Of a stretch of 5,800 nt of DNA, positions 1-5,608 are shown piece after piece. A program made the translations under genes and the position numbers. The notes beneath the pieces are model-generated. The model was given only the letters and a program-made list of their open reading frames with translations, did no database searches and was not told where the DNA came from. This DNA comes from Burkholderiaceae bacterium. Its GTDB lineage: Bacteria > Pseudomonadota > Gammaproteobacteria > Burkholderiales > Burkholderiaceae. How positions within the stretch are numbered: the first letter of the stretch is position 1; each line of letters starts with the position of its first letter. The stretch lies in the NCBI GenBank assembly GCA_023253905.1, contig JALREG010000237.1:1-5800 (forward strand), given 5' to 3'.

Positions 1-693
1 CAACACGCGAAGAACCGGCGACTGCTCGATGAGCTGGCGCTTGCTTCGGGCGCGGCAGTGCTCGAGATCGGCTGTGGGTGGGGCGGGTTTGCCGAGGCGG
101 CCGCTTCGCGCGGCCTGCATGTCACGGGACTCACGCTCTCAACCGAGCAGCTTGCCCATGCGCGCGAACGACTCTCGCGCACCGCACATGGACAGGCGCG
201 CTTTGTGCTCCGTGACTACCGCGACGAGACGGGGGTCTACGATGGCATTGCCTCGGTGGAAATGTTCGAGGCGGTGGGTGAACGCTACTGGCAGGCGTGG
301 TTTAAGAGCGTTGCGCGCTGCCTTCGCCCCGGTGGGCGGGCTGCGATCCAGACCATCACGATTGATGAGGCGCTCTTTGATCGATATCGGCGCGGCACTG
401 ACTTTATCCAGCAGTATGTTTTCCCGGGCGGCATGCTTCCCACCCGAAGCGGATTTGATGAGCTTGCCCGCAAGGCGGGACTGCAGGTGCTCGCGCAACA
501 CTCATTCGGCCCTGATTACGCGCTCACGCTGAAACTTTGGCGCGAGCGATTCATGTCGGTGCTCGACCAGGTGCGGGCATTGGGCTTTGATGACCGCTTC
601 ATCCGCACCTGGGAGTTTTATCTGGCCTACTGCGAGGCGGCATTCGAGCATGGCAACACCGATGTCGTTCAGTTCACGCTCGTGCGGCCGTGA
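1..693 (+). CDS. Cyclopropane-fatty-acyl-phospholipid synthase family methyltransferase (C-terminal part, 5' end outside window)
   Basis: SAM-dependent methyltransferase that modifies double bonds of membrane phospholipid acyl chains. The frame is open from base 1, so the true start lies upstream; 230 residues are visible of a family usually about 400 long. Visible motifs, numbered from the first visible residue: SAM-binding VLEIGCGWGG (20-29), GLTLSTEQ (43-50), SVEMFEAVGERYW (85-97), QTITI (117-121), DFIQQYVFPGGMLP (134-147) and FGPDY (169-173). Recalling the E. coli Cfa sequence, the bicarbonate ligands E239 and Y317 match E90 and Y173 here, but H266 is replaced by Q117. That Gln and the FPGGMLP segment fit the proteobacterial subgroup found with amine oxidase, DUF1365 and chalcone-isomerase-like genes. 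Some members of that wider group methylate conjugated diene chains on the way to furan fatty acids (UfaM), so the product may not be a cyclopropane. The stop overlaps the next start by one base (TGATG), indicating translational coupling. Confidence 0.9.
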   Translation, partial: QHAKNRRLLDELALASGAAVLEIGCGWGGFAEAAASRGLHVTGLTLSTEQLAHARERLSRTAHGQARFVLRDYRDETGVYDGIASVEMFEAVGERYWQAWFKSVARCLRPGGRAAIQTITIDEALFDRYRRGTDFIQQYVFPGGMLPTRSGFDELARKAGLQVLAQHSFGPDYALTLKLWRERFMSVLDQVRALGFDDRFIRTWEFYLAYCEAAFEHGNTDVVQFTLVRP

Positions 694-1379
694 TGCGACA
701 ACGACTTGACCGTGATGACAGAGAGGTGCTGCGCGCAGTTGCTGTTTTCGCTTTTGCACTCACGCTTGGCGTCGCATCGAGCCTGACAGCCGGGCCTGCA
801 AGTGCGTCCAGCACAGTGCCGGGCGAGGCCGCGTCCGGGGTCCTTCGCGCGGCGCTTGCCGAGCCTCGCGAGGCCGGCCGCGGCACGCTTCGGTTTCTCG
901 GTATGCGCGTCTACGAGGCCACTCTCTGGACCGCGGGTGCGCCCCGAGCCGGGGCGCCAGGATCGGGCGCGCCACCCTTCGATCGGGATTTCGCGCTTGA
1001 ACTGGTGTACGCAATGAGCCTGTCCGGCGCGCGGATCGCCGAGCGCAGCGACCACGAGATAGGCAGACAGCCAGACCGTGGCTCGGCCGCCGAACGCGCC
1101 AATTGGCTCGCACGCATGCGCGCCATCTTTCCGGACGTACGCGCGGGAGACCGCCTCACCGGTATTTATCGCGTCGGGGGGCCCACCCGGTTTCTGCTGA
1201 ACGACAAGCTCCTTGGCGAGGTCGACGACCCGGCGTTTGGCCGCGCGTTTTTTGGCATCTGGCTCGATCCGCGAACCAGTGAGCCGGCGTTGCGAGAGGC
1301 GCTTCTGCGCGGGCTTGAAACGGGTGCTGCTGCTGGGGCACGCGCTGCCGAGGCGCCCGCCAGCGCGCCTGCGCGCTGA
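693..1379 (+). CDS. Exported chalcone isomerase-like protein
   Basis: This 228-residue protein resembles the bacterial chalcone-isomerase-like family (Chalcone_3 type). Members share the plant enzyme fold but generally lack a proven isomerase activity; a fatty-acid or lipid ligand is an inference. Residues 1-38 look like a Sec signal peptide: a charged start, a hydrophobic stretch at about 12-31, and an ASA-S cleavage site near 38. The mature part has the family pattern: G-L-R-F-L-G-M-R-V-Y-E-A-T-L near 67, an ELVY strand, the acidic IFPDVRAGDRLTGIY segment, RFLLND, and FGRAFFGIWLDPRTSEPALREALL near the end. A low-complexity Ala-rich tail of about 17 residues follows. I chose ATG 693, which overlaps the upstream stop; GTG 690 directly before it is an alternative. 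No clear Shine-Dalgarno sequence precedes it, so translation is probably coupled to the methyltransferase gene. Its presence beside a lipid methyltransferase is typical of this conserved cluster. Confidence 0.85.
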   Translation: MRQRLDRDDREVLRAVAVFAFALTLGVASSLTAGPASASSTVPGEAASGVLRAALAEPREAGRGTLRFLGMRVYEATLWTAGAPRAGAPGSGAPPFDRDFALELVYAMSLSGARIAERSDHEIGRQPDRGSAAERANWLARMRAIFPDVRAGDRLTGIYRVGGPTRFLLNDKLLGEVDDPAFGRAFFGIWLDPRTSEPALREALLRGLETGAAAGARAAEAPASAPAR

Positions 1380-1386
1380 GTCCGCT

Positions 1387-2760
1387 GTGGCTGGCACCTC
1401 GCTGTTTGCGCACGGAGCCCGCCTCCCTGGCGGCGGGCTCTCGCCCGAGATTCCTGTGCGAGCGCTTCTCGCCTACGGGTTTCTGCGAGCGCCACTCGCC
1501 TTGCTCGAATTGCCACTATTTGTGCTGCTGCCAGCTTTTTACGGACGCGAGGCCGGGCTATCTCTCGCGCTGGTCGGGCTCGTCTTGTTTGGGGCGCGGC
1601 TGATTGACGCGCTTGCGGATCCGCTGATCGGCCGGGCAATCGACCGCACCCGCGGCTCGACAGACTACCGTCGTTGGGTGATCGTCGCGTGCGTGCCTCT
1701 GGCGGCTGGTTTTGCAGCGATGCTTCATCCGCCGGCGTGGTCGACAACGGGGCTGGCGGTCTGGCTTGCCGCAGGCTCGGTTATCACTTACCTCGCCTGG
1801 TCGACTGTCACGATCGCGCACCAGGCCTGGGGCGCGGAGTTGGGGACGGATCCCGCAACCCGGGTTCGCATTACCGGCGTACGCGAAGCCTGCGGTCTGG
1901 CCGGGGTGCTCGCTTCGGCGGCTTTGCTTGAACCTCGGCACGCGGGCACGCTGTCGATACTCCTCGCGGCGGCGCTGCTATTGGCCGCCTGGCTGATACG
2001 GTATGCGCCGACGCCAGCGTCCGCCACATCGGCGGTGGCCTCCAACGCCCCCGGCTATCCGACCTCATCTGAATCCGAGCCGACCGACCGCAACGCCCCC
2101 TGGCGCACACTGTTCGCCGAACGTGCCTTTACCCGGTTGCTGGCGGTGTTCATGCTGAACGGCACGGCGAGCGCCCTGCCTGCAACGCTGGTGCTGTTCT
2201 TCGTAGCGGATGTGCTGGGCGATGCTTCGCGGGCACCCCTGTTTCTGCTCATCTATTTCGCGGCCGCTGCACTGGGCATGCCGCTCTGGATCCGGTTGGG
2301 TGTTCGGGTGGGCGCCAAGCGGTCCTGGCTCATCGGCATGGTGGCGTCGGTGCTGGCCTTCGCCTGGGCGTTTGCGCTCGGACCCGGCGAGTGGCTGGCC
2401 TTTGGCGTCATTTGCGGGGTGACCGGGCTGGCACTCGGCGCCGACCTGGCGATGCCCCCTGCGCTCCTGGCTGCCGTGATTGCCGCGGCCGGAGGGCGCG
2501 GTGCGCGCGAGGGCGCGTATTTTGGCGTCTGGTCGCTTGCCACCAAGCTCAACCTCGCGCTGGCTGCCGGCCTGGGCCTGCCGCTTATCAGCCTGCTGGG
2601 CTATCAGCCAGGCGTAGCCGGTACCGTCACGCAAGCGCTCTCCCTTGCCTATGCGGCGCTGCCTTGCCTCATCAAGAGCATTGCCGCGTGGCTGTTGTGG
2701 CGCCTTCCCAATCCGGACCTCGCCACCGCCGGTCCGCCAAATCACAGGATGGATGCATGA
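1387..2760 (+). CDS. MFS transporter of the GPH (glycoside-pentoside-hexuronide:cation symporter) type
   Basis: Polytopic inner-membrane transporter of 457 residues (434 if the start is GTG 1456), with about 12 hydrophobic segments. The first helix region (AYGFLRAPLALLELPLFVLLP) and the loop after helix 2 (DALADPLIGRAIDRTRG, residues 74-90, with the D-P-x-x-G-x-x-x-D-R signature) are typical of the GPH branch. A hydrophilic linker at about residues 205-240, rich in Pro, Ser and Thr, separates the two six-helix halves. The frame is open back to 1213, but that part lies inside the preceding gene. I chose GTG 1387, 7 nt after the upstream stop. GTG 1456, just before the first helix, is a good alternative; neither has a strong ribosome binding site. 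Characterised GPH proteins import sugars with cations, but the members found in this lipid cluster have no known substrate, and the context suggests a lipid or fatty-acid-related cargo. Confidence 0.85.
   Translation: MAGTSLFAHGARLPGGGLSPEIPVRALLAYGFLRAPLALLELPLFVLLPAFYGREAGLSLALVGLVLFGARLIDALADPLIGRAIDRTRGSTDYRRWVIVACVPLAAGFAAMLHPPAWSTTGLAVWLAAGSVITYLAWSTVTIAHQAWGAELGTDPATRVRITGVREACGLAGVLASAALLEPRHAGTLSILLAAALLLAAWLIRYAPTPASATSAVASNAPGYPTSSESEPTDRNAPWRTLFAERAFTRLLAVFMLNGTASALPATLVLFFVADVLGDASRAPLFLLIYFAAAALGMPLWIRLGVRVGAKRSWLIGMVASVLAFAWAFALGPGEWLAFGVICGVTGLALGADLAMPPALLAAVIAAAGGRGAREGAYFGVWSLATKLNLALAAGLGLPLISLLGYQPGVAGTVTQALSLAYAALPCLIKSIAAWLLWRLPNPDLATAGPPNHRMDA
2746..2752 (+). promoter_or_regulatory. 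Ribosome binding site for the DUF3833 gene
   Basis: AGGATGG lies at the end of the transporter gene. Its AGGA core is 7 nt before ATG 2757. This spacing supports the start at 2757 (or the adjacent ATG 2760) over the internal ATG at 2796. Confidence 0.5.
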
Positions 2761-3371
2761 TGGGGTTCAGTCTTTCATTGCTTCGACGAGCCGTGATGCG
2801 GCCTGTCCATGCGCTCGCTTCGGCACGATTCGCGCGCGCGCTTCAGGTCATGGCCCTGACCGCGCTGGCCGCGCTCACTCTCGGTCTGGCCGGCTGCAGC
2901 GCGCCGCTTCCCGCGCAGTACGCGGCCGAGCGGCCAGTGCTTGACCCGTCGCGCTATTTCAATGGTCGTCTTGATGCCTGGGGCATGTTTCAGGATCGCT
3001 TCGGCAAGGTGGTCAAACGCTTTACGGTTGAGATGAACTGCCGCTGGGAAGGCGATACCGGCACGCTCGAGGAAGACTTCCTCTATGCCGATGGCACGCG
3101 CGAGCGTCGAGTCTGGACGCTGCGCAGGGTGGCGCCCGATCGCTATATCGGGACTGCCGCCGATGTCGTGGGCGAGGCGGTCGGTATCGTGGCGGGCAAT
3201 GCCTTCAACTGGAAATACACGCTGGCCCTGCCGATTGAGGGCAGAACCTGGCATGTCGACTTTGACGACTGGATGTTCCTGGTCGATGACCAGGTGATGC
3301 TGAATCGGGCCGTGATGAGCAAGTTTGGCATCCGGCTGGGCGAGGTTACGTTGTCCTTTACCAAACGCTGA
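2757..3371 (+). CDS. DUF3833 family lipoprotein
   Basis: Predicted lipoprotein of 204 residues with no established biochemical function. The N-terminus is basic (two Arg at 10-11, more to 27), followed by a hydrophobic helix and the lipobox L-A-G-C, with the acylated Cys at residue 47. This indicates export and membrane anchoring. The mature part matches my memory of DUF3833: a PSRYFNGRLDAWGMFQDRFGKVVKRF segment, then an EEDFLYADGTRERRVWTLRR strand pair, a GTAADVVGEAVGIVAGNAFNW segment and a C-terminal FDDWMFLVDDQVMLNRAVMSKFGIRLGEVTLSF. The pattern suggests a small beta-rich, lipocalin-like ligand binder, which is inference. The start codon overlaps the transporter's stop (ATGA). The leader before the hydrophobic part is long, so ATG 2796 is possible, but the ribosome binding site favours 2757 or 2760. 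In related clusters this gene sits beside the same transporter and SDR. Confidence 0.85.
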   Translation: MMGFSLSLLRRAVMRPVHALASARFARALQVMALTALAALTLGLAGCSAPLPAQYAAERPVLDPSRYFNGRLDAWGMFQDRFGKVVKRFTVEMNCRWEGDTGTLEEDFLYADGTRERRVWTLRRVAPDRYIGTAADVVGEAVGIVAGNAFNWKYTLALPIEGRTWHVDFDDWMFLVDDQVMLNRAVMSKFGIRLGEVTLSFTKR

Positions 3372-3383
3372 GCGCCTCGACCC

Positions 3384-4229
3384 ATGATGCAATTTGAATC
3401 CGCCCCGCCCGCCACGGGCGCCCCGGTCACACCCCGGGCGCCCGATCGCCGGGGTGCGCTCAACCCCAAAATCGTCGACTGGCGCGGGCGCAGGGTATGG
3501 CTGATCGGTGCCTCGAGCGGCATTGGCGAGGCGCTGGCGGTCGATCTCGCTGCTCGCGGCGCGCTGCTCGCACTCTCGGCGCGGCGCGCGCCGACGCTCG
3601 AGGCGCTTGCGCAGCGCCTGGGCGCTAAGCCGCGCATTCTTCCGGCCGATGTGGCCGATCGGCAGTCGCTCGAAGTCGCCTGCCGGTCACTCATCGCGAG
3701 CTGGGGGGAGATCGATCTGGTGATCTGGCTCGCCGGTGACTACCGGGAGATGCGGGTTGACAGTTTCGATCTCGCCGAGGCGAGGCGCCTGATCGAAATC
3801 AATCTGCTCGCGGTCTATAACGGGCTCGATGTGCTGCTTCCGGTGTTTGAGCGCCAACGCTCTGGCGGCCTGGCGCTGGTCTCAAGTGTTGCGGGCTACC
3901 GGGGGTTGCCCAAAGCGCTTGCCTACGGGCCGGGCAAGGCCGGGCTCATCAATCTGGCCGAGTCGCTTTACCTTGATCTGCAGCCGCGCGGGGTCGGTGT
4001 GTGGCTGATCGACCCGGGTTTTGTGGCCACGCCGCTTACCGCCCAAAACGCCTTCCGGATGCCCGCCCTGATCAGCGCTGAAGCCGCTGCACGCGAGATC
4101 GTGTCGGGCTTTGCATCGGGCGGCTTCGAAATGCATTTCCCCAAGCGCTTTACCCGCTGGATGAAGCTCCTCCGTATCCTGCCCGAGCGCCTGTATTTCC
4201 GTGCGGTTCGCGCGATCACCGGAGGCTGA
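3384..4229 (+). CDS. Short-chain dehydrogenase/reductase (SDR)
   Basis: Cytosolic NAD(P)-dependent oxidoreductase of 281 residues with a classical SDR Rossmann fold. The nucleotide-binding motif GASSGIG is at 42-48, and Arg67-Arg68 after the second strand favours NADP(H). DVAD (89-92) contacts the adenine. Catalytic residues are Asn140 (in INLL), Ser168 (in VSSVAG), Tyr181 and Lys185 (YGPGK); the PGFVATPLT segment follows. The usual NNAG motif is changed to WLAG (115-118). A Pro/Ala-rich extension of about 35 residues precedes the first strand, longer than usual; no other ATG lies closer, so the start at 3384 (or the adjacent ATG 3387) stands. The C-terminus (about 249-281) is basic and amphipathic, with FPKRFTRWMKLLRILPERLYFRAV, and could touch the membrane. 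The gene begins 12 nt after the DUF3833 stop without a clear ribosome binding site. The substrate is unknown; a keto- or hydroxy-acyl lipid is inferred from context. Confidence 0.93.
   Translation: MMQFESAPPATGAPVTPRAPDRRGALNPKIVDWRGRRVWLIGASSGIGEALAVDLAARGALLALSARRAPTLEALAQRLGAKPRILPADVADRQSLEVACRSLIASWGEIDLVIWLAGDYREMRVDSFDLAEARRLIEINLLAVYNGLDVLLPVFERQRSGGLALVSSVAGYRGLPKALAYGPGKAGLINLAESLYLDLQPRGVGVWLIDPGFVATPLTAQNAFRMPALISAEAAAREIVSGFASGGFEMHFPKRFTRWMKLLRILPERLYFRAVRAITGG
4221..4225 (+). promoter_or_regulatory. Strong ribosome binding site for the NTF2-like gene
   Basis: GGAGG, inside the last codons of the SDR gene, lies 8 nt before ATG 4234. It fixes the start of the next gene at 4234 rather than at the upstream in-frame GTG 4201. 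Confidence 0.75.
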
Positions 4230-4233
4230 CCGC

Positions 4234-4680
4234 ATGCGTCCGTATGATTGCCTTGCTGAGCCTATCGCCCGCGTGGTGAGTTTTTACGAGACGCTCAGCC
4301 GGGAGTCGCTTGAACGCCTGGGCGAGGTCTATGCCGGGAATGCGCGATTCAAGGACCCCTTCAATGAAGTGGTGGGCACTGGTCCGATCACCGCGATTTT
4401 TGAAGCCATGTTCGAACACCTCGAGGCGCCGCGCTTTCGTGTGCTGGACGCGGTGGGTGATGCCCGTCGAGCCTGCCTGGTGTGGGTGTTCGATTTTCAG
4501 AACCCGCGCCTGGAGGGCGGTCGACCGCAGCAGATCCGCGGCGCGAGCTGGCTGGAATTCGATCACGAAGGCCGCGTGACGCTGCACCGCGATTACTGGG
4601 ACGCAGCCGAGGAACTCTACGAGAAGCTGCCAGTGGTGGGCGCACTGGTGCGCTGGCTGAGGCGGCGGATCGCACACTGA
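4234..4680 (+). CDS. SnoaL/NTF2-like family protein
   Basis: Small cytosolic protein of 148 residues with the expected pattern of an NTF2-like cone-shaped fold: an N-terminal helix pair (PIARVVSFYETLSRESLERLGEVY), the signature YAGNARFKDPFNEVVG at 33-48, then three long strands (PRFRVLDAVGD, ACLVWVFDF, RGASWLEFDHEGRVTLHRDYWD). A short basic C-terminal helix ends the protein (VRWLRRRIAH). Members serve as small-molecule isomerases, hydratases or ligand-binding partners; the exact activity cannot be told. Asp41 and His118/Asp120 are polar residues that could lie in the pocket. The strong ribosome binding site and the 4-nt gap after the SDR gene show co-transcription, and SDR plus NTF2-like neighbours also recur beside ECF sigma factor/ChrR genes. 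The gene appears to be the last in the operon. Confidence 0.85.
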   Translation: MRPYDCLAEPIARVVSFYETLSRESLERLGEVYAGNARFKDPFNEVVGTGPITAIFEAMFEHLEAPRFRVLDAVGDARRACLVWVFDFQNPRLEGGRPQQIRGASWLEFDHEGRVTLHRDYWDAAEELYEKLPVVGALVRWLRRRIAH

Positions 4681-4682
4681 AC

Positions 4683-4707
4683 GTCACAGCTGCGACTGTC
4701 ACGACAG
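4683..4707. repeat. Two adjacent short dyad-symmetric elements upstream of the ferritin-like gene
   Basis: GTCACAGCTGCGAC (4683-4696) is a 14-bp palindrome with six of seven pairs matched. CTGTCACGACAG (4696-4707) is a 12-bp palindrome with five of six pairs. Both contain GTCAC. They lie directly downstream of the NTF2-like stop and upstream of the candidate -10 element. They could be protein-binding sites. They are too short, and lack a following T run, to be an intrinsic terminator. Confidence 0.35.
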
Positions 4708-4709
4708 AT

Positions 4710-4718
4710 TGATACACT
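4710..4718 (+). promoter_or_regulatory. Candidate extended -10 promoter for the ferritin-like gene
   Basis: TGATACACT fits an extended -10 element (TG-n-TACACT, with four of six matches to TATAAT). Only a weak -35 match (CTGCGA, 4690-4695) is found 17 nt upstream. A start of transcription near 4725 would give a leader of about 20 nt. This is the only gap in the window large enough for a promoter, and it coincides with a drop in GC. Sequence inspection alone is weak evidence. Confidence 0.3.
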
Positions 4719-4719
4719 G

Positions 4720-4737
4720 CGTCCGTTTAAACAGACG
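4720..4737. promoter_or_regulatory. 18-bp imperfect palindrome, possible operator
   Basis: An 18-bp dyad centred on GTTTAAAC has eight of nine base pairs matched (CGTC-C-GTTTAAAC-A-GACG). It sits just after the candidate -10 element and ends 7 nt before the first ATG of the ferritin-like gene. It would therefore overlap both the presumed transcription start and the ribosome-binding region, which suits a repressor site. No regulator gene is visible in the window. Confidence 0.4.
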
Positions 4738-4744
4738 GCAAATC

Positions 4745-5608
4745 ATGATGCTGTATCCCGAATTGTTCGCCTCACTCGAGGCGGTACGCTGGAACATGGA
4801 GCGCGATATTCCGTGGGACCGGTTCGACCCGGCGCTGCTTACCGACGAGCAGGCCCTCACGATCAAGATGAACGCGATCACCGAGTGGGCGGCGCTCCCG
4901 GCCACTGAAATGTTCCTGCGCGATAACCGGCATGACAGCGATTTTTCAGCCTTTATGTCGGTCTGGTTTTTTGAAGAGCAAAAGCATGCCTTGGTACTGA
5001 TGGAGTACTTGCGCCGCTTTAGGCCAGCATTGGTGCCCAGCGAAGATGAGCTTCACGCGGTCCGTTTTGAGTTCGACCCCGCGCCACCACTCGAAACCTT
5101 GATGCTGCATTTCTGCGGCGAAATTCGTCTTAACCACTGGTACAGACGCGCTGCCGAATGGCACACCGAACCCGTGATTAAGCATATTTATGAGGTGATA
5201 TCTCGGGACGAAGCCAGGCATGGCGGCGCGTATTTGCAGTACATGCGGCGTGCGATCGGTCAGGTTGGTGATCAGGCCAGAAGCGCCTTTGCAAAAATTG
5301 GCGTGCTTATGGCGAGCGCCAAGCGACAAAGCAAGGCCTTGCATCCGACTAATTTGCACGTCAACAGGGACTTGTTTCCCAAGGACACCATACAAAGCCG
5401 GCTACCCGACCCAAGTTGGCTCGAACGCTGGCTTGATCAGCAGATAAGCTTTGATGCGCATTGGGAAGACAAAGTGGTGGGGCGCATTCTGCATAACTTA
5501 TCTTTACTCTTCGGCAAGTCCTTTGCCAGTGTTCAGGAGTTGAACCGCTACCGTAAAGAGCTTAGCCGTGGGCGGGGTGAGCATTTTGGCGCAGCCAGCG
5601 CGCTTTGA
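4745..5608 (+). CDS. Ferritin-like di-iron protein, acyl-ACP-desaturase-like
   Basis: Cytosolic four-helix-bundle protein of 287 residues with a complete set of six carboxylate/histidine di-iron ligands. These are Glu47 (in [12 protein letters not shown]), Glu78 and His81 (EEQKH), Glu126 ([11 protein letters not shown]), and Glu156 and His159 (DEARH). The order and spacing (E, ExxH, E, ExxH) match acyl-ACP desaturases and R2-like oxidases, so an O2-dependent oxidation is plausible. Plant acyl-ACP desaturases are longer (about 360 residues), and the substrate here is unproven. It matches my memory of a conserved protein in betaproteobacteria that begins [22 protein letters not shown] chose ATG 4745, with ATG 4748 adjacent; GACGG at 4734-4738 is a weak ribosome binding site. 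The frame is open back to 4709, across the candidate promoter. GC is visibly lower than upstream (27 of 60 in 4921-4980 against 49 of 60 in 1321-1380). The 3' end overlaps rfaE2 by about 32 nt. Confidence 0.85.
   Translation: MMLYPELFASLEAVRWNMERDIPWDRFDPALLTDEQALTIKMNAITEWAALPATEMFLRDNRHDSDFSAFMSVWFFEEQKHALVLMEYLRRFRPALVPSEDELHAVRFEFDPAPPLETLMLHFCGEIRLNHWYRRAAEWHTEPVIKHIYEVISRDEARHGGAYLQYMRRAIGQVGDQARSAFAKIGVLMASAKRQSKALHPTNLHVNRDLFPKDTIQSRLPDPSWLERWLDQQISFDAHWEDKVVGRILHNLSLLFGKSFASVQELNRYRKELSRGRGEHFGAASAL

Noticed and set aside
29..532. Alternative + strand frame over the methyltransferase
   Set aside because: It overlaps the frame carrying clear SAM-binding and CFA motifs and is Ser/Arg-rich with no recognisable domain.
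1213..1386. Upstream extension of the transporter reading frame
   Set aside because: It lies within the conserved chalcone-isomerase-like coding region and translates to Arg-rich sequence with no membrane character, so the transporter starts at 1387 or 1456.
669..1397. Long minus-strand open frame of 242 codons
   Set aside because: It is antisense to the chalcone-isomerase-like gene, has Arg/Gly/Pro-rich low-complexity content and no recognisable domain. It is typical of a high-GC shadow frame.
2065..2745. Minus-strand open frame of 226 codons opposite the transporter gene
   Set aside because: The composition (Arg, Gln, Gly, His) reads like the complement of a membrane protein, with no motif or ribosome binding site. 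The + strand frame has clear transmembrane and GPH motifs.
3415..3456. GC-rich repeats near the SDR start: CGGGCGCCC twice, and CACCCCGG/CCGGGGTG as an 8-bp inverted repeat
   Set aside because: Such short matches are expected in very GC-rich coding sequence for a Pro/Ala/Arg-rich linker; there is no independent sign of function.
4696..4707. CTGTCACGACAG as a transcription terminator for the upstream operon
   Set aside because: The arms are only 5 bp with a 2-nt loop, too tight for a hairpin, and no T run follows. Termination after 4680 cannot be shown.
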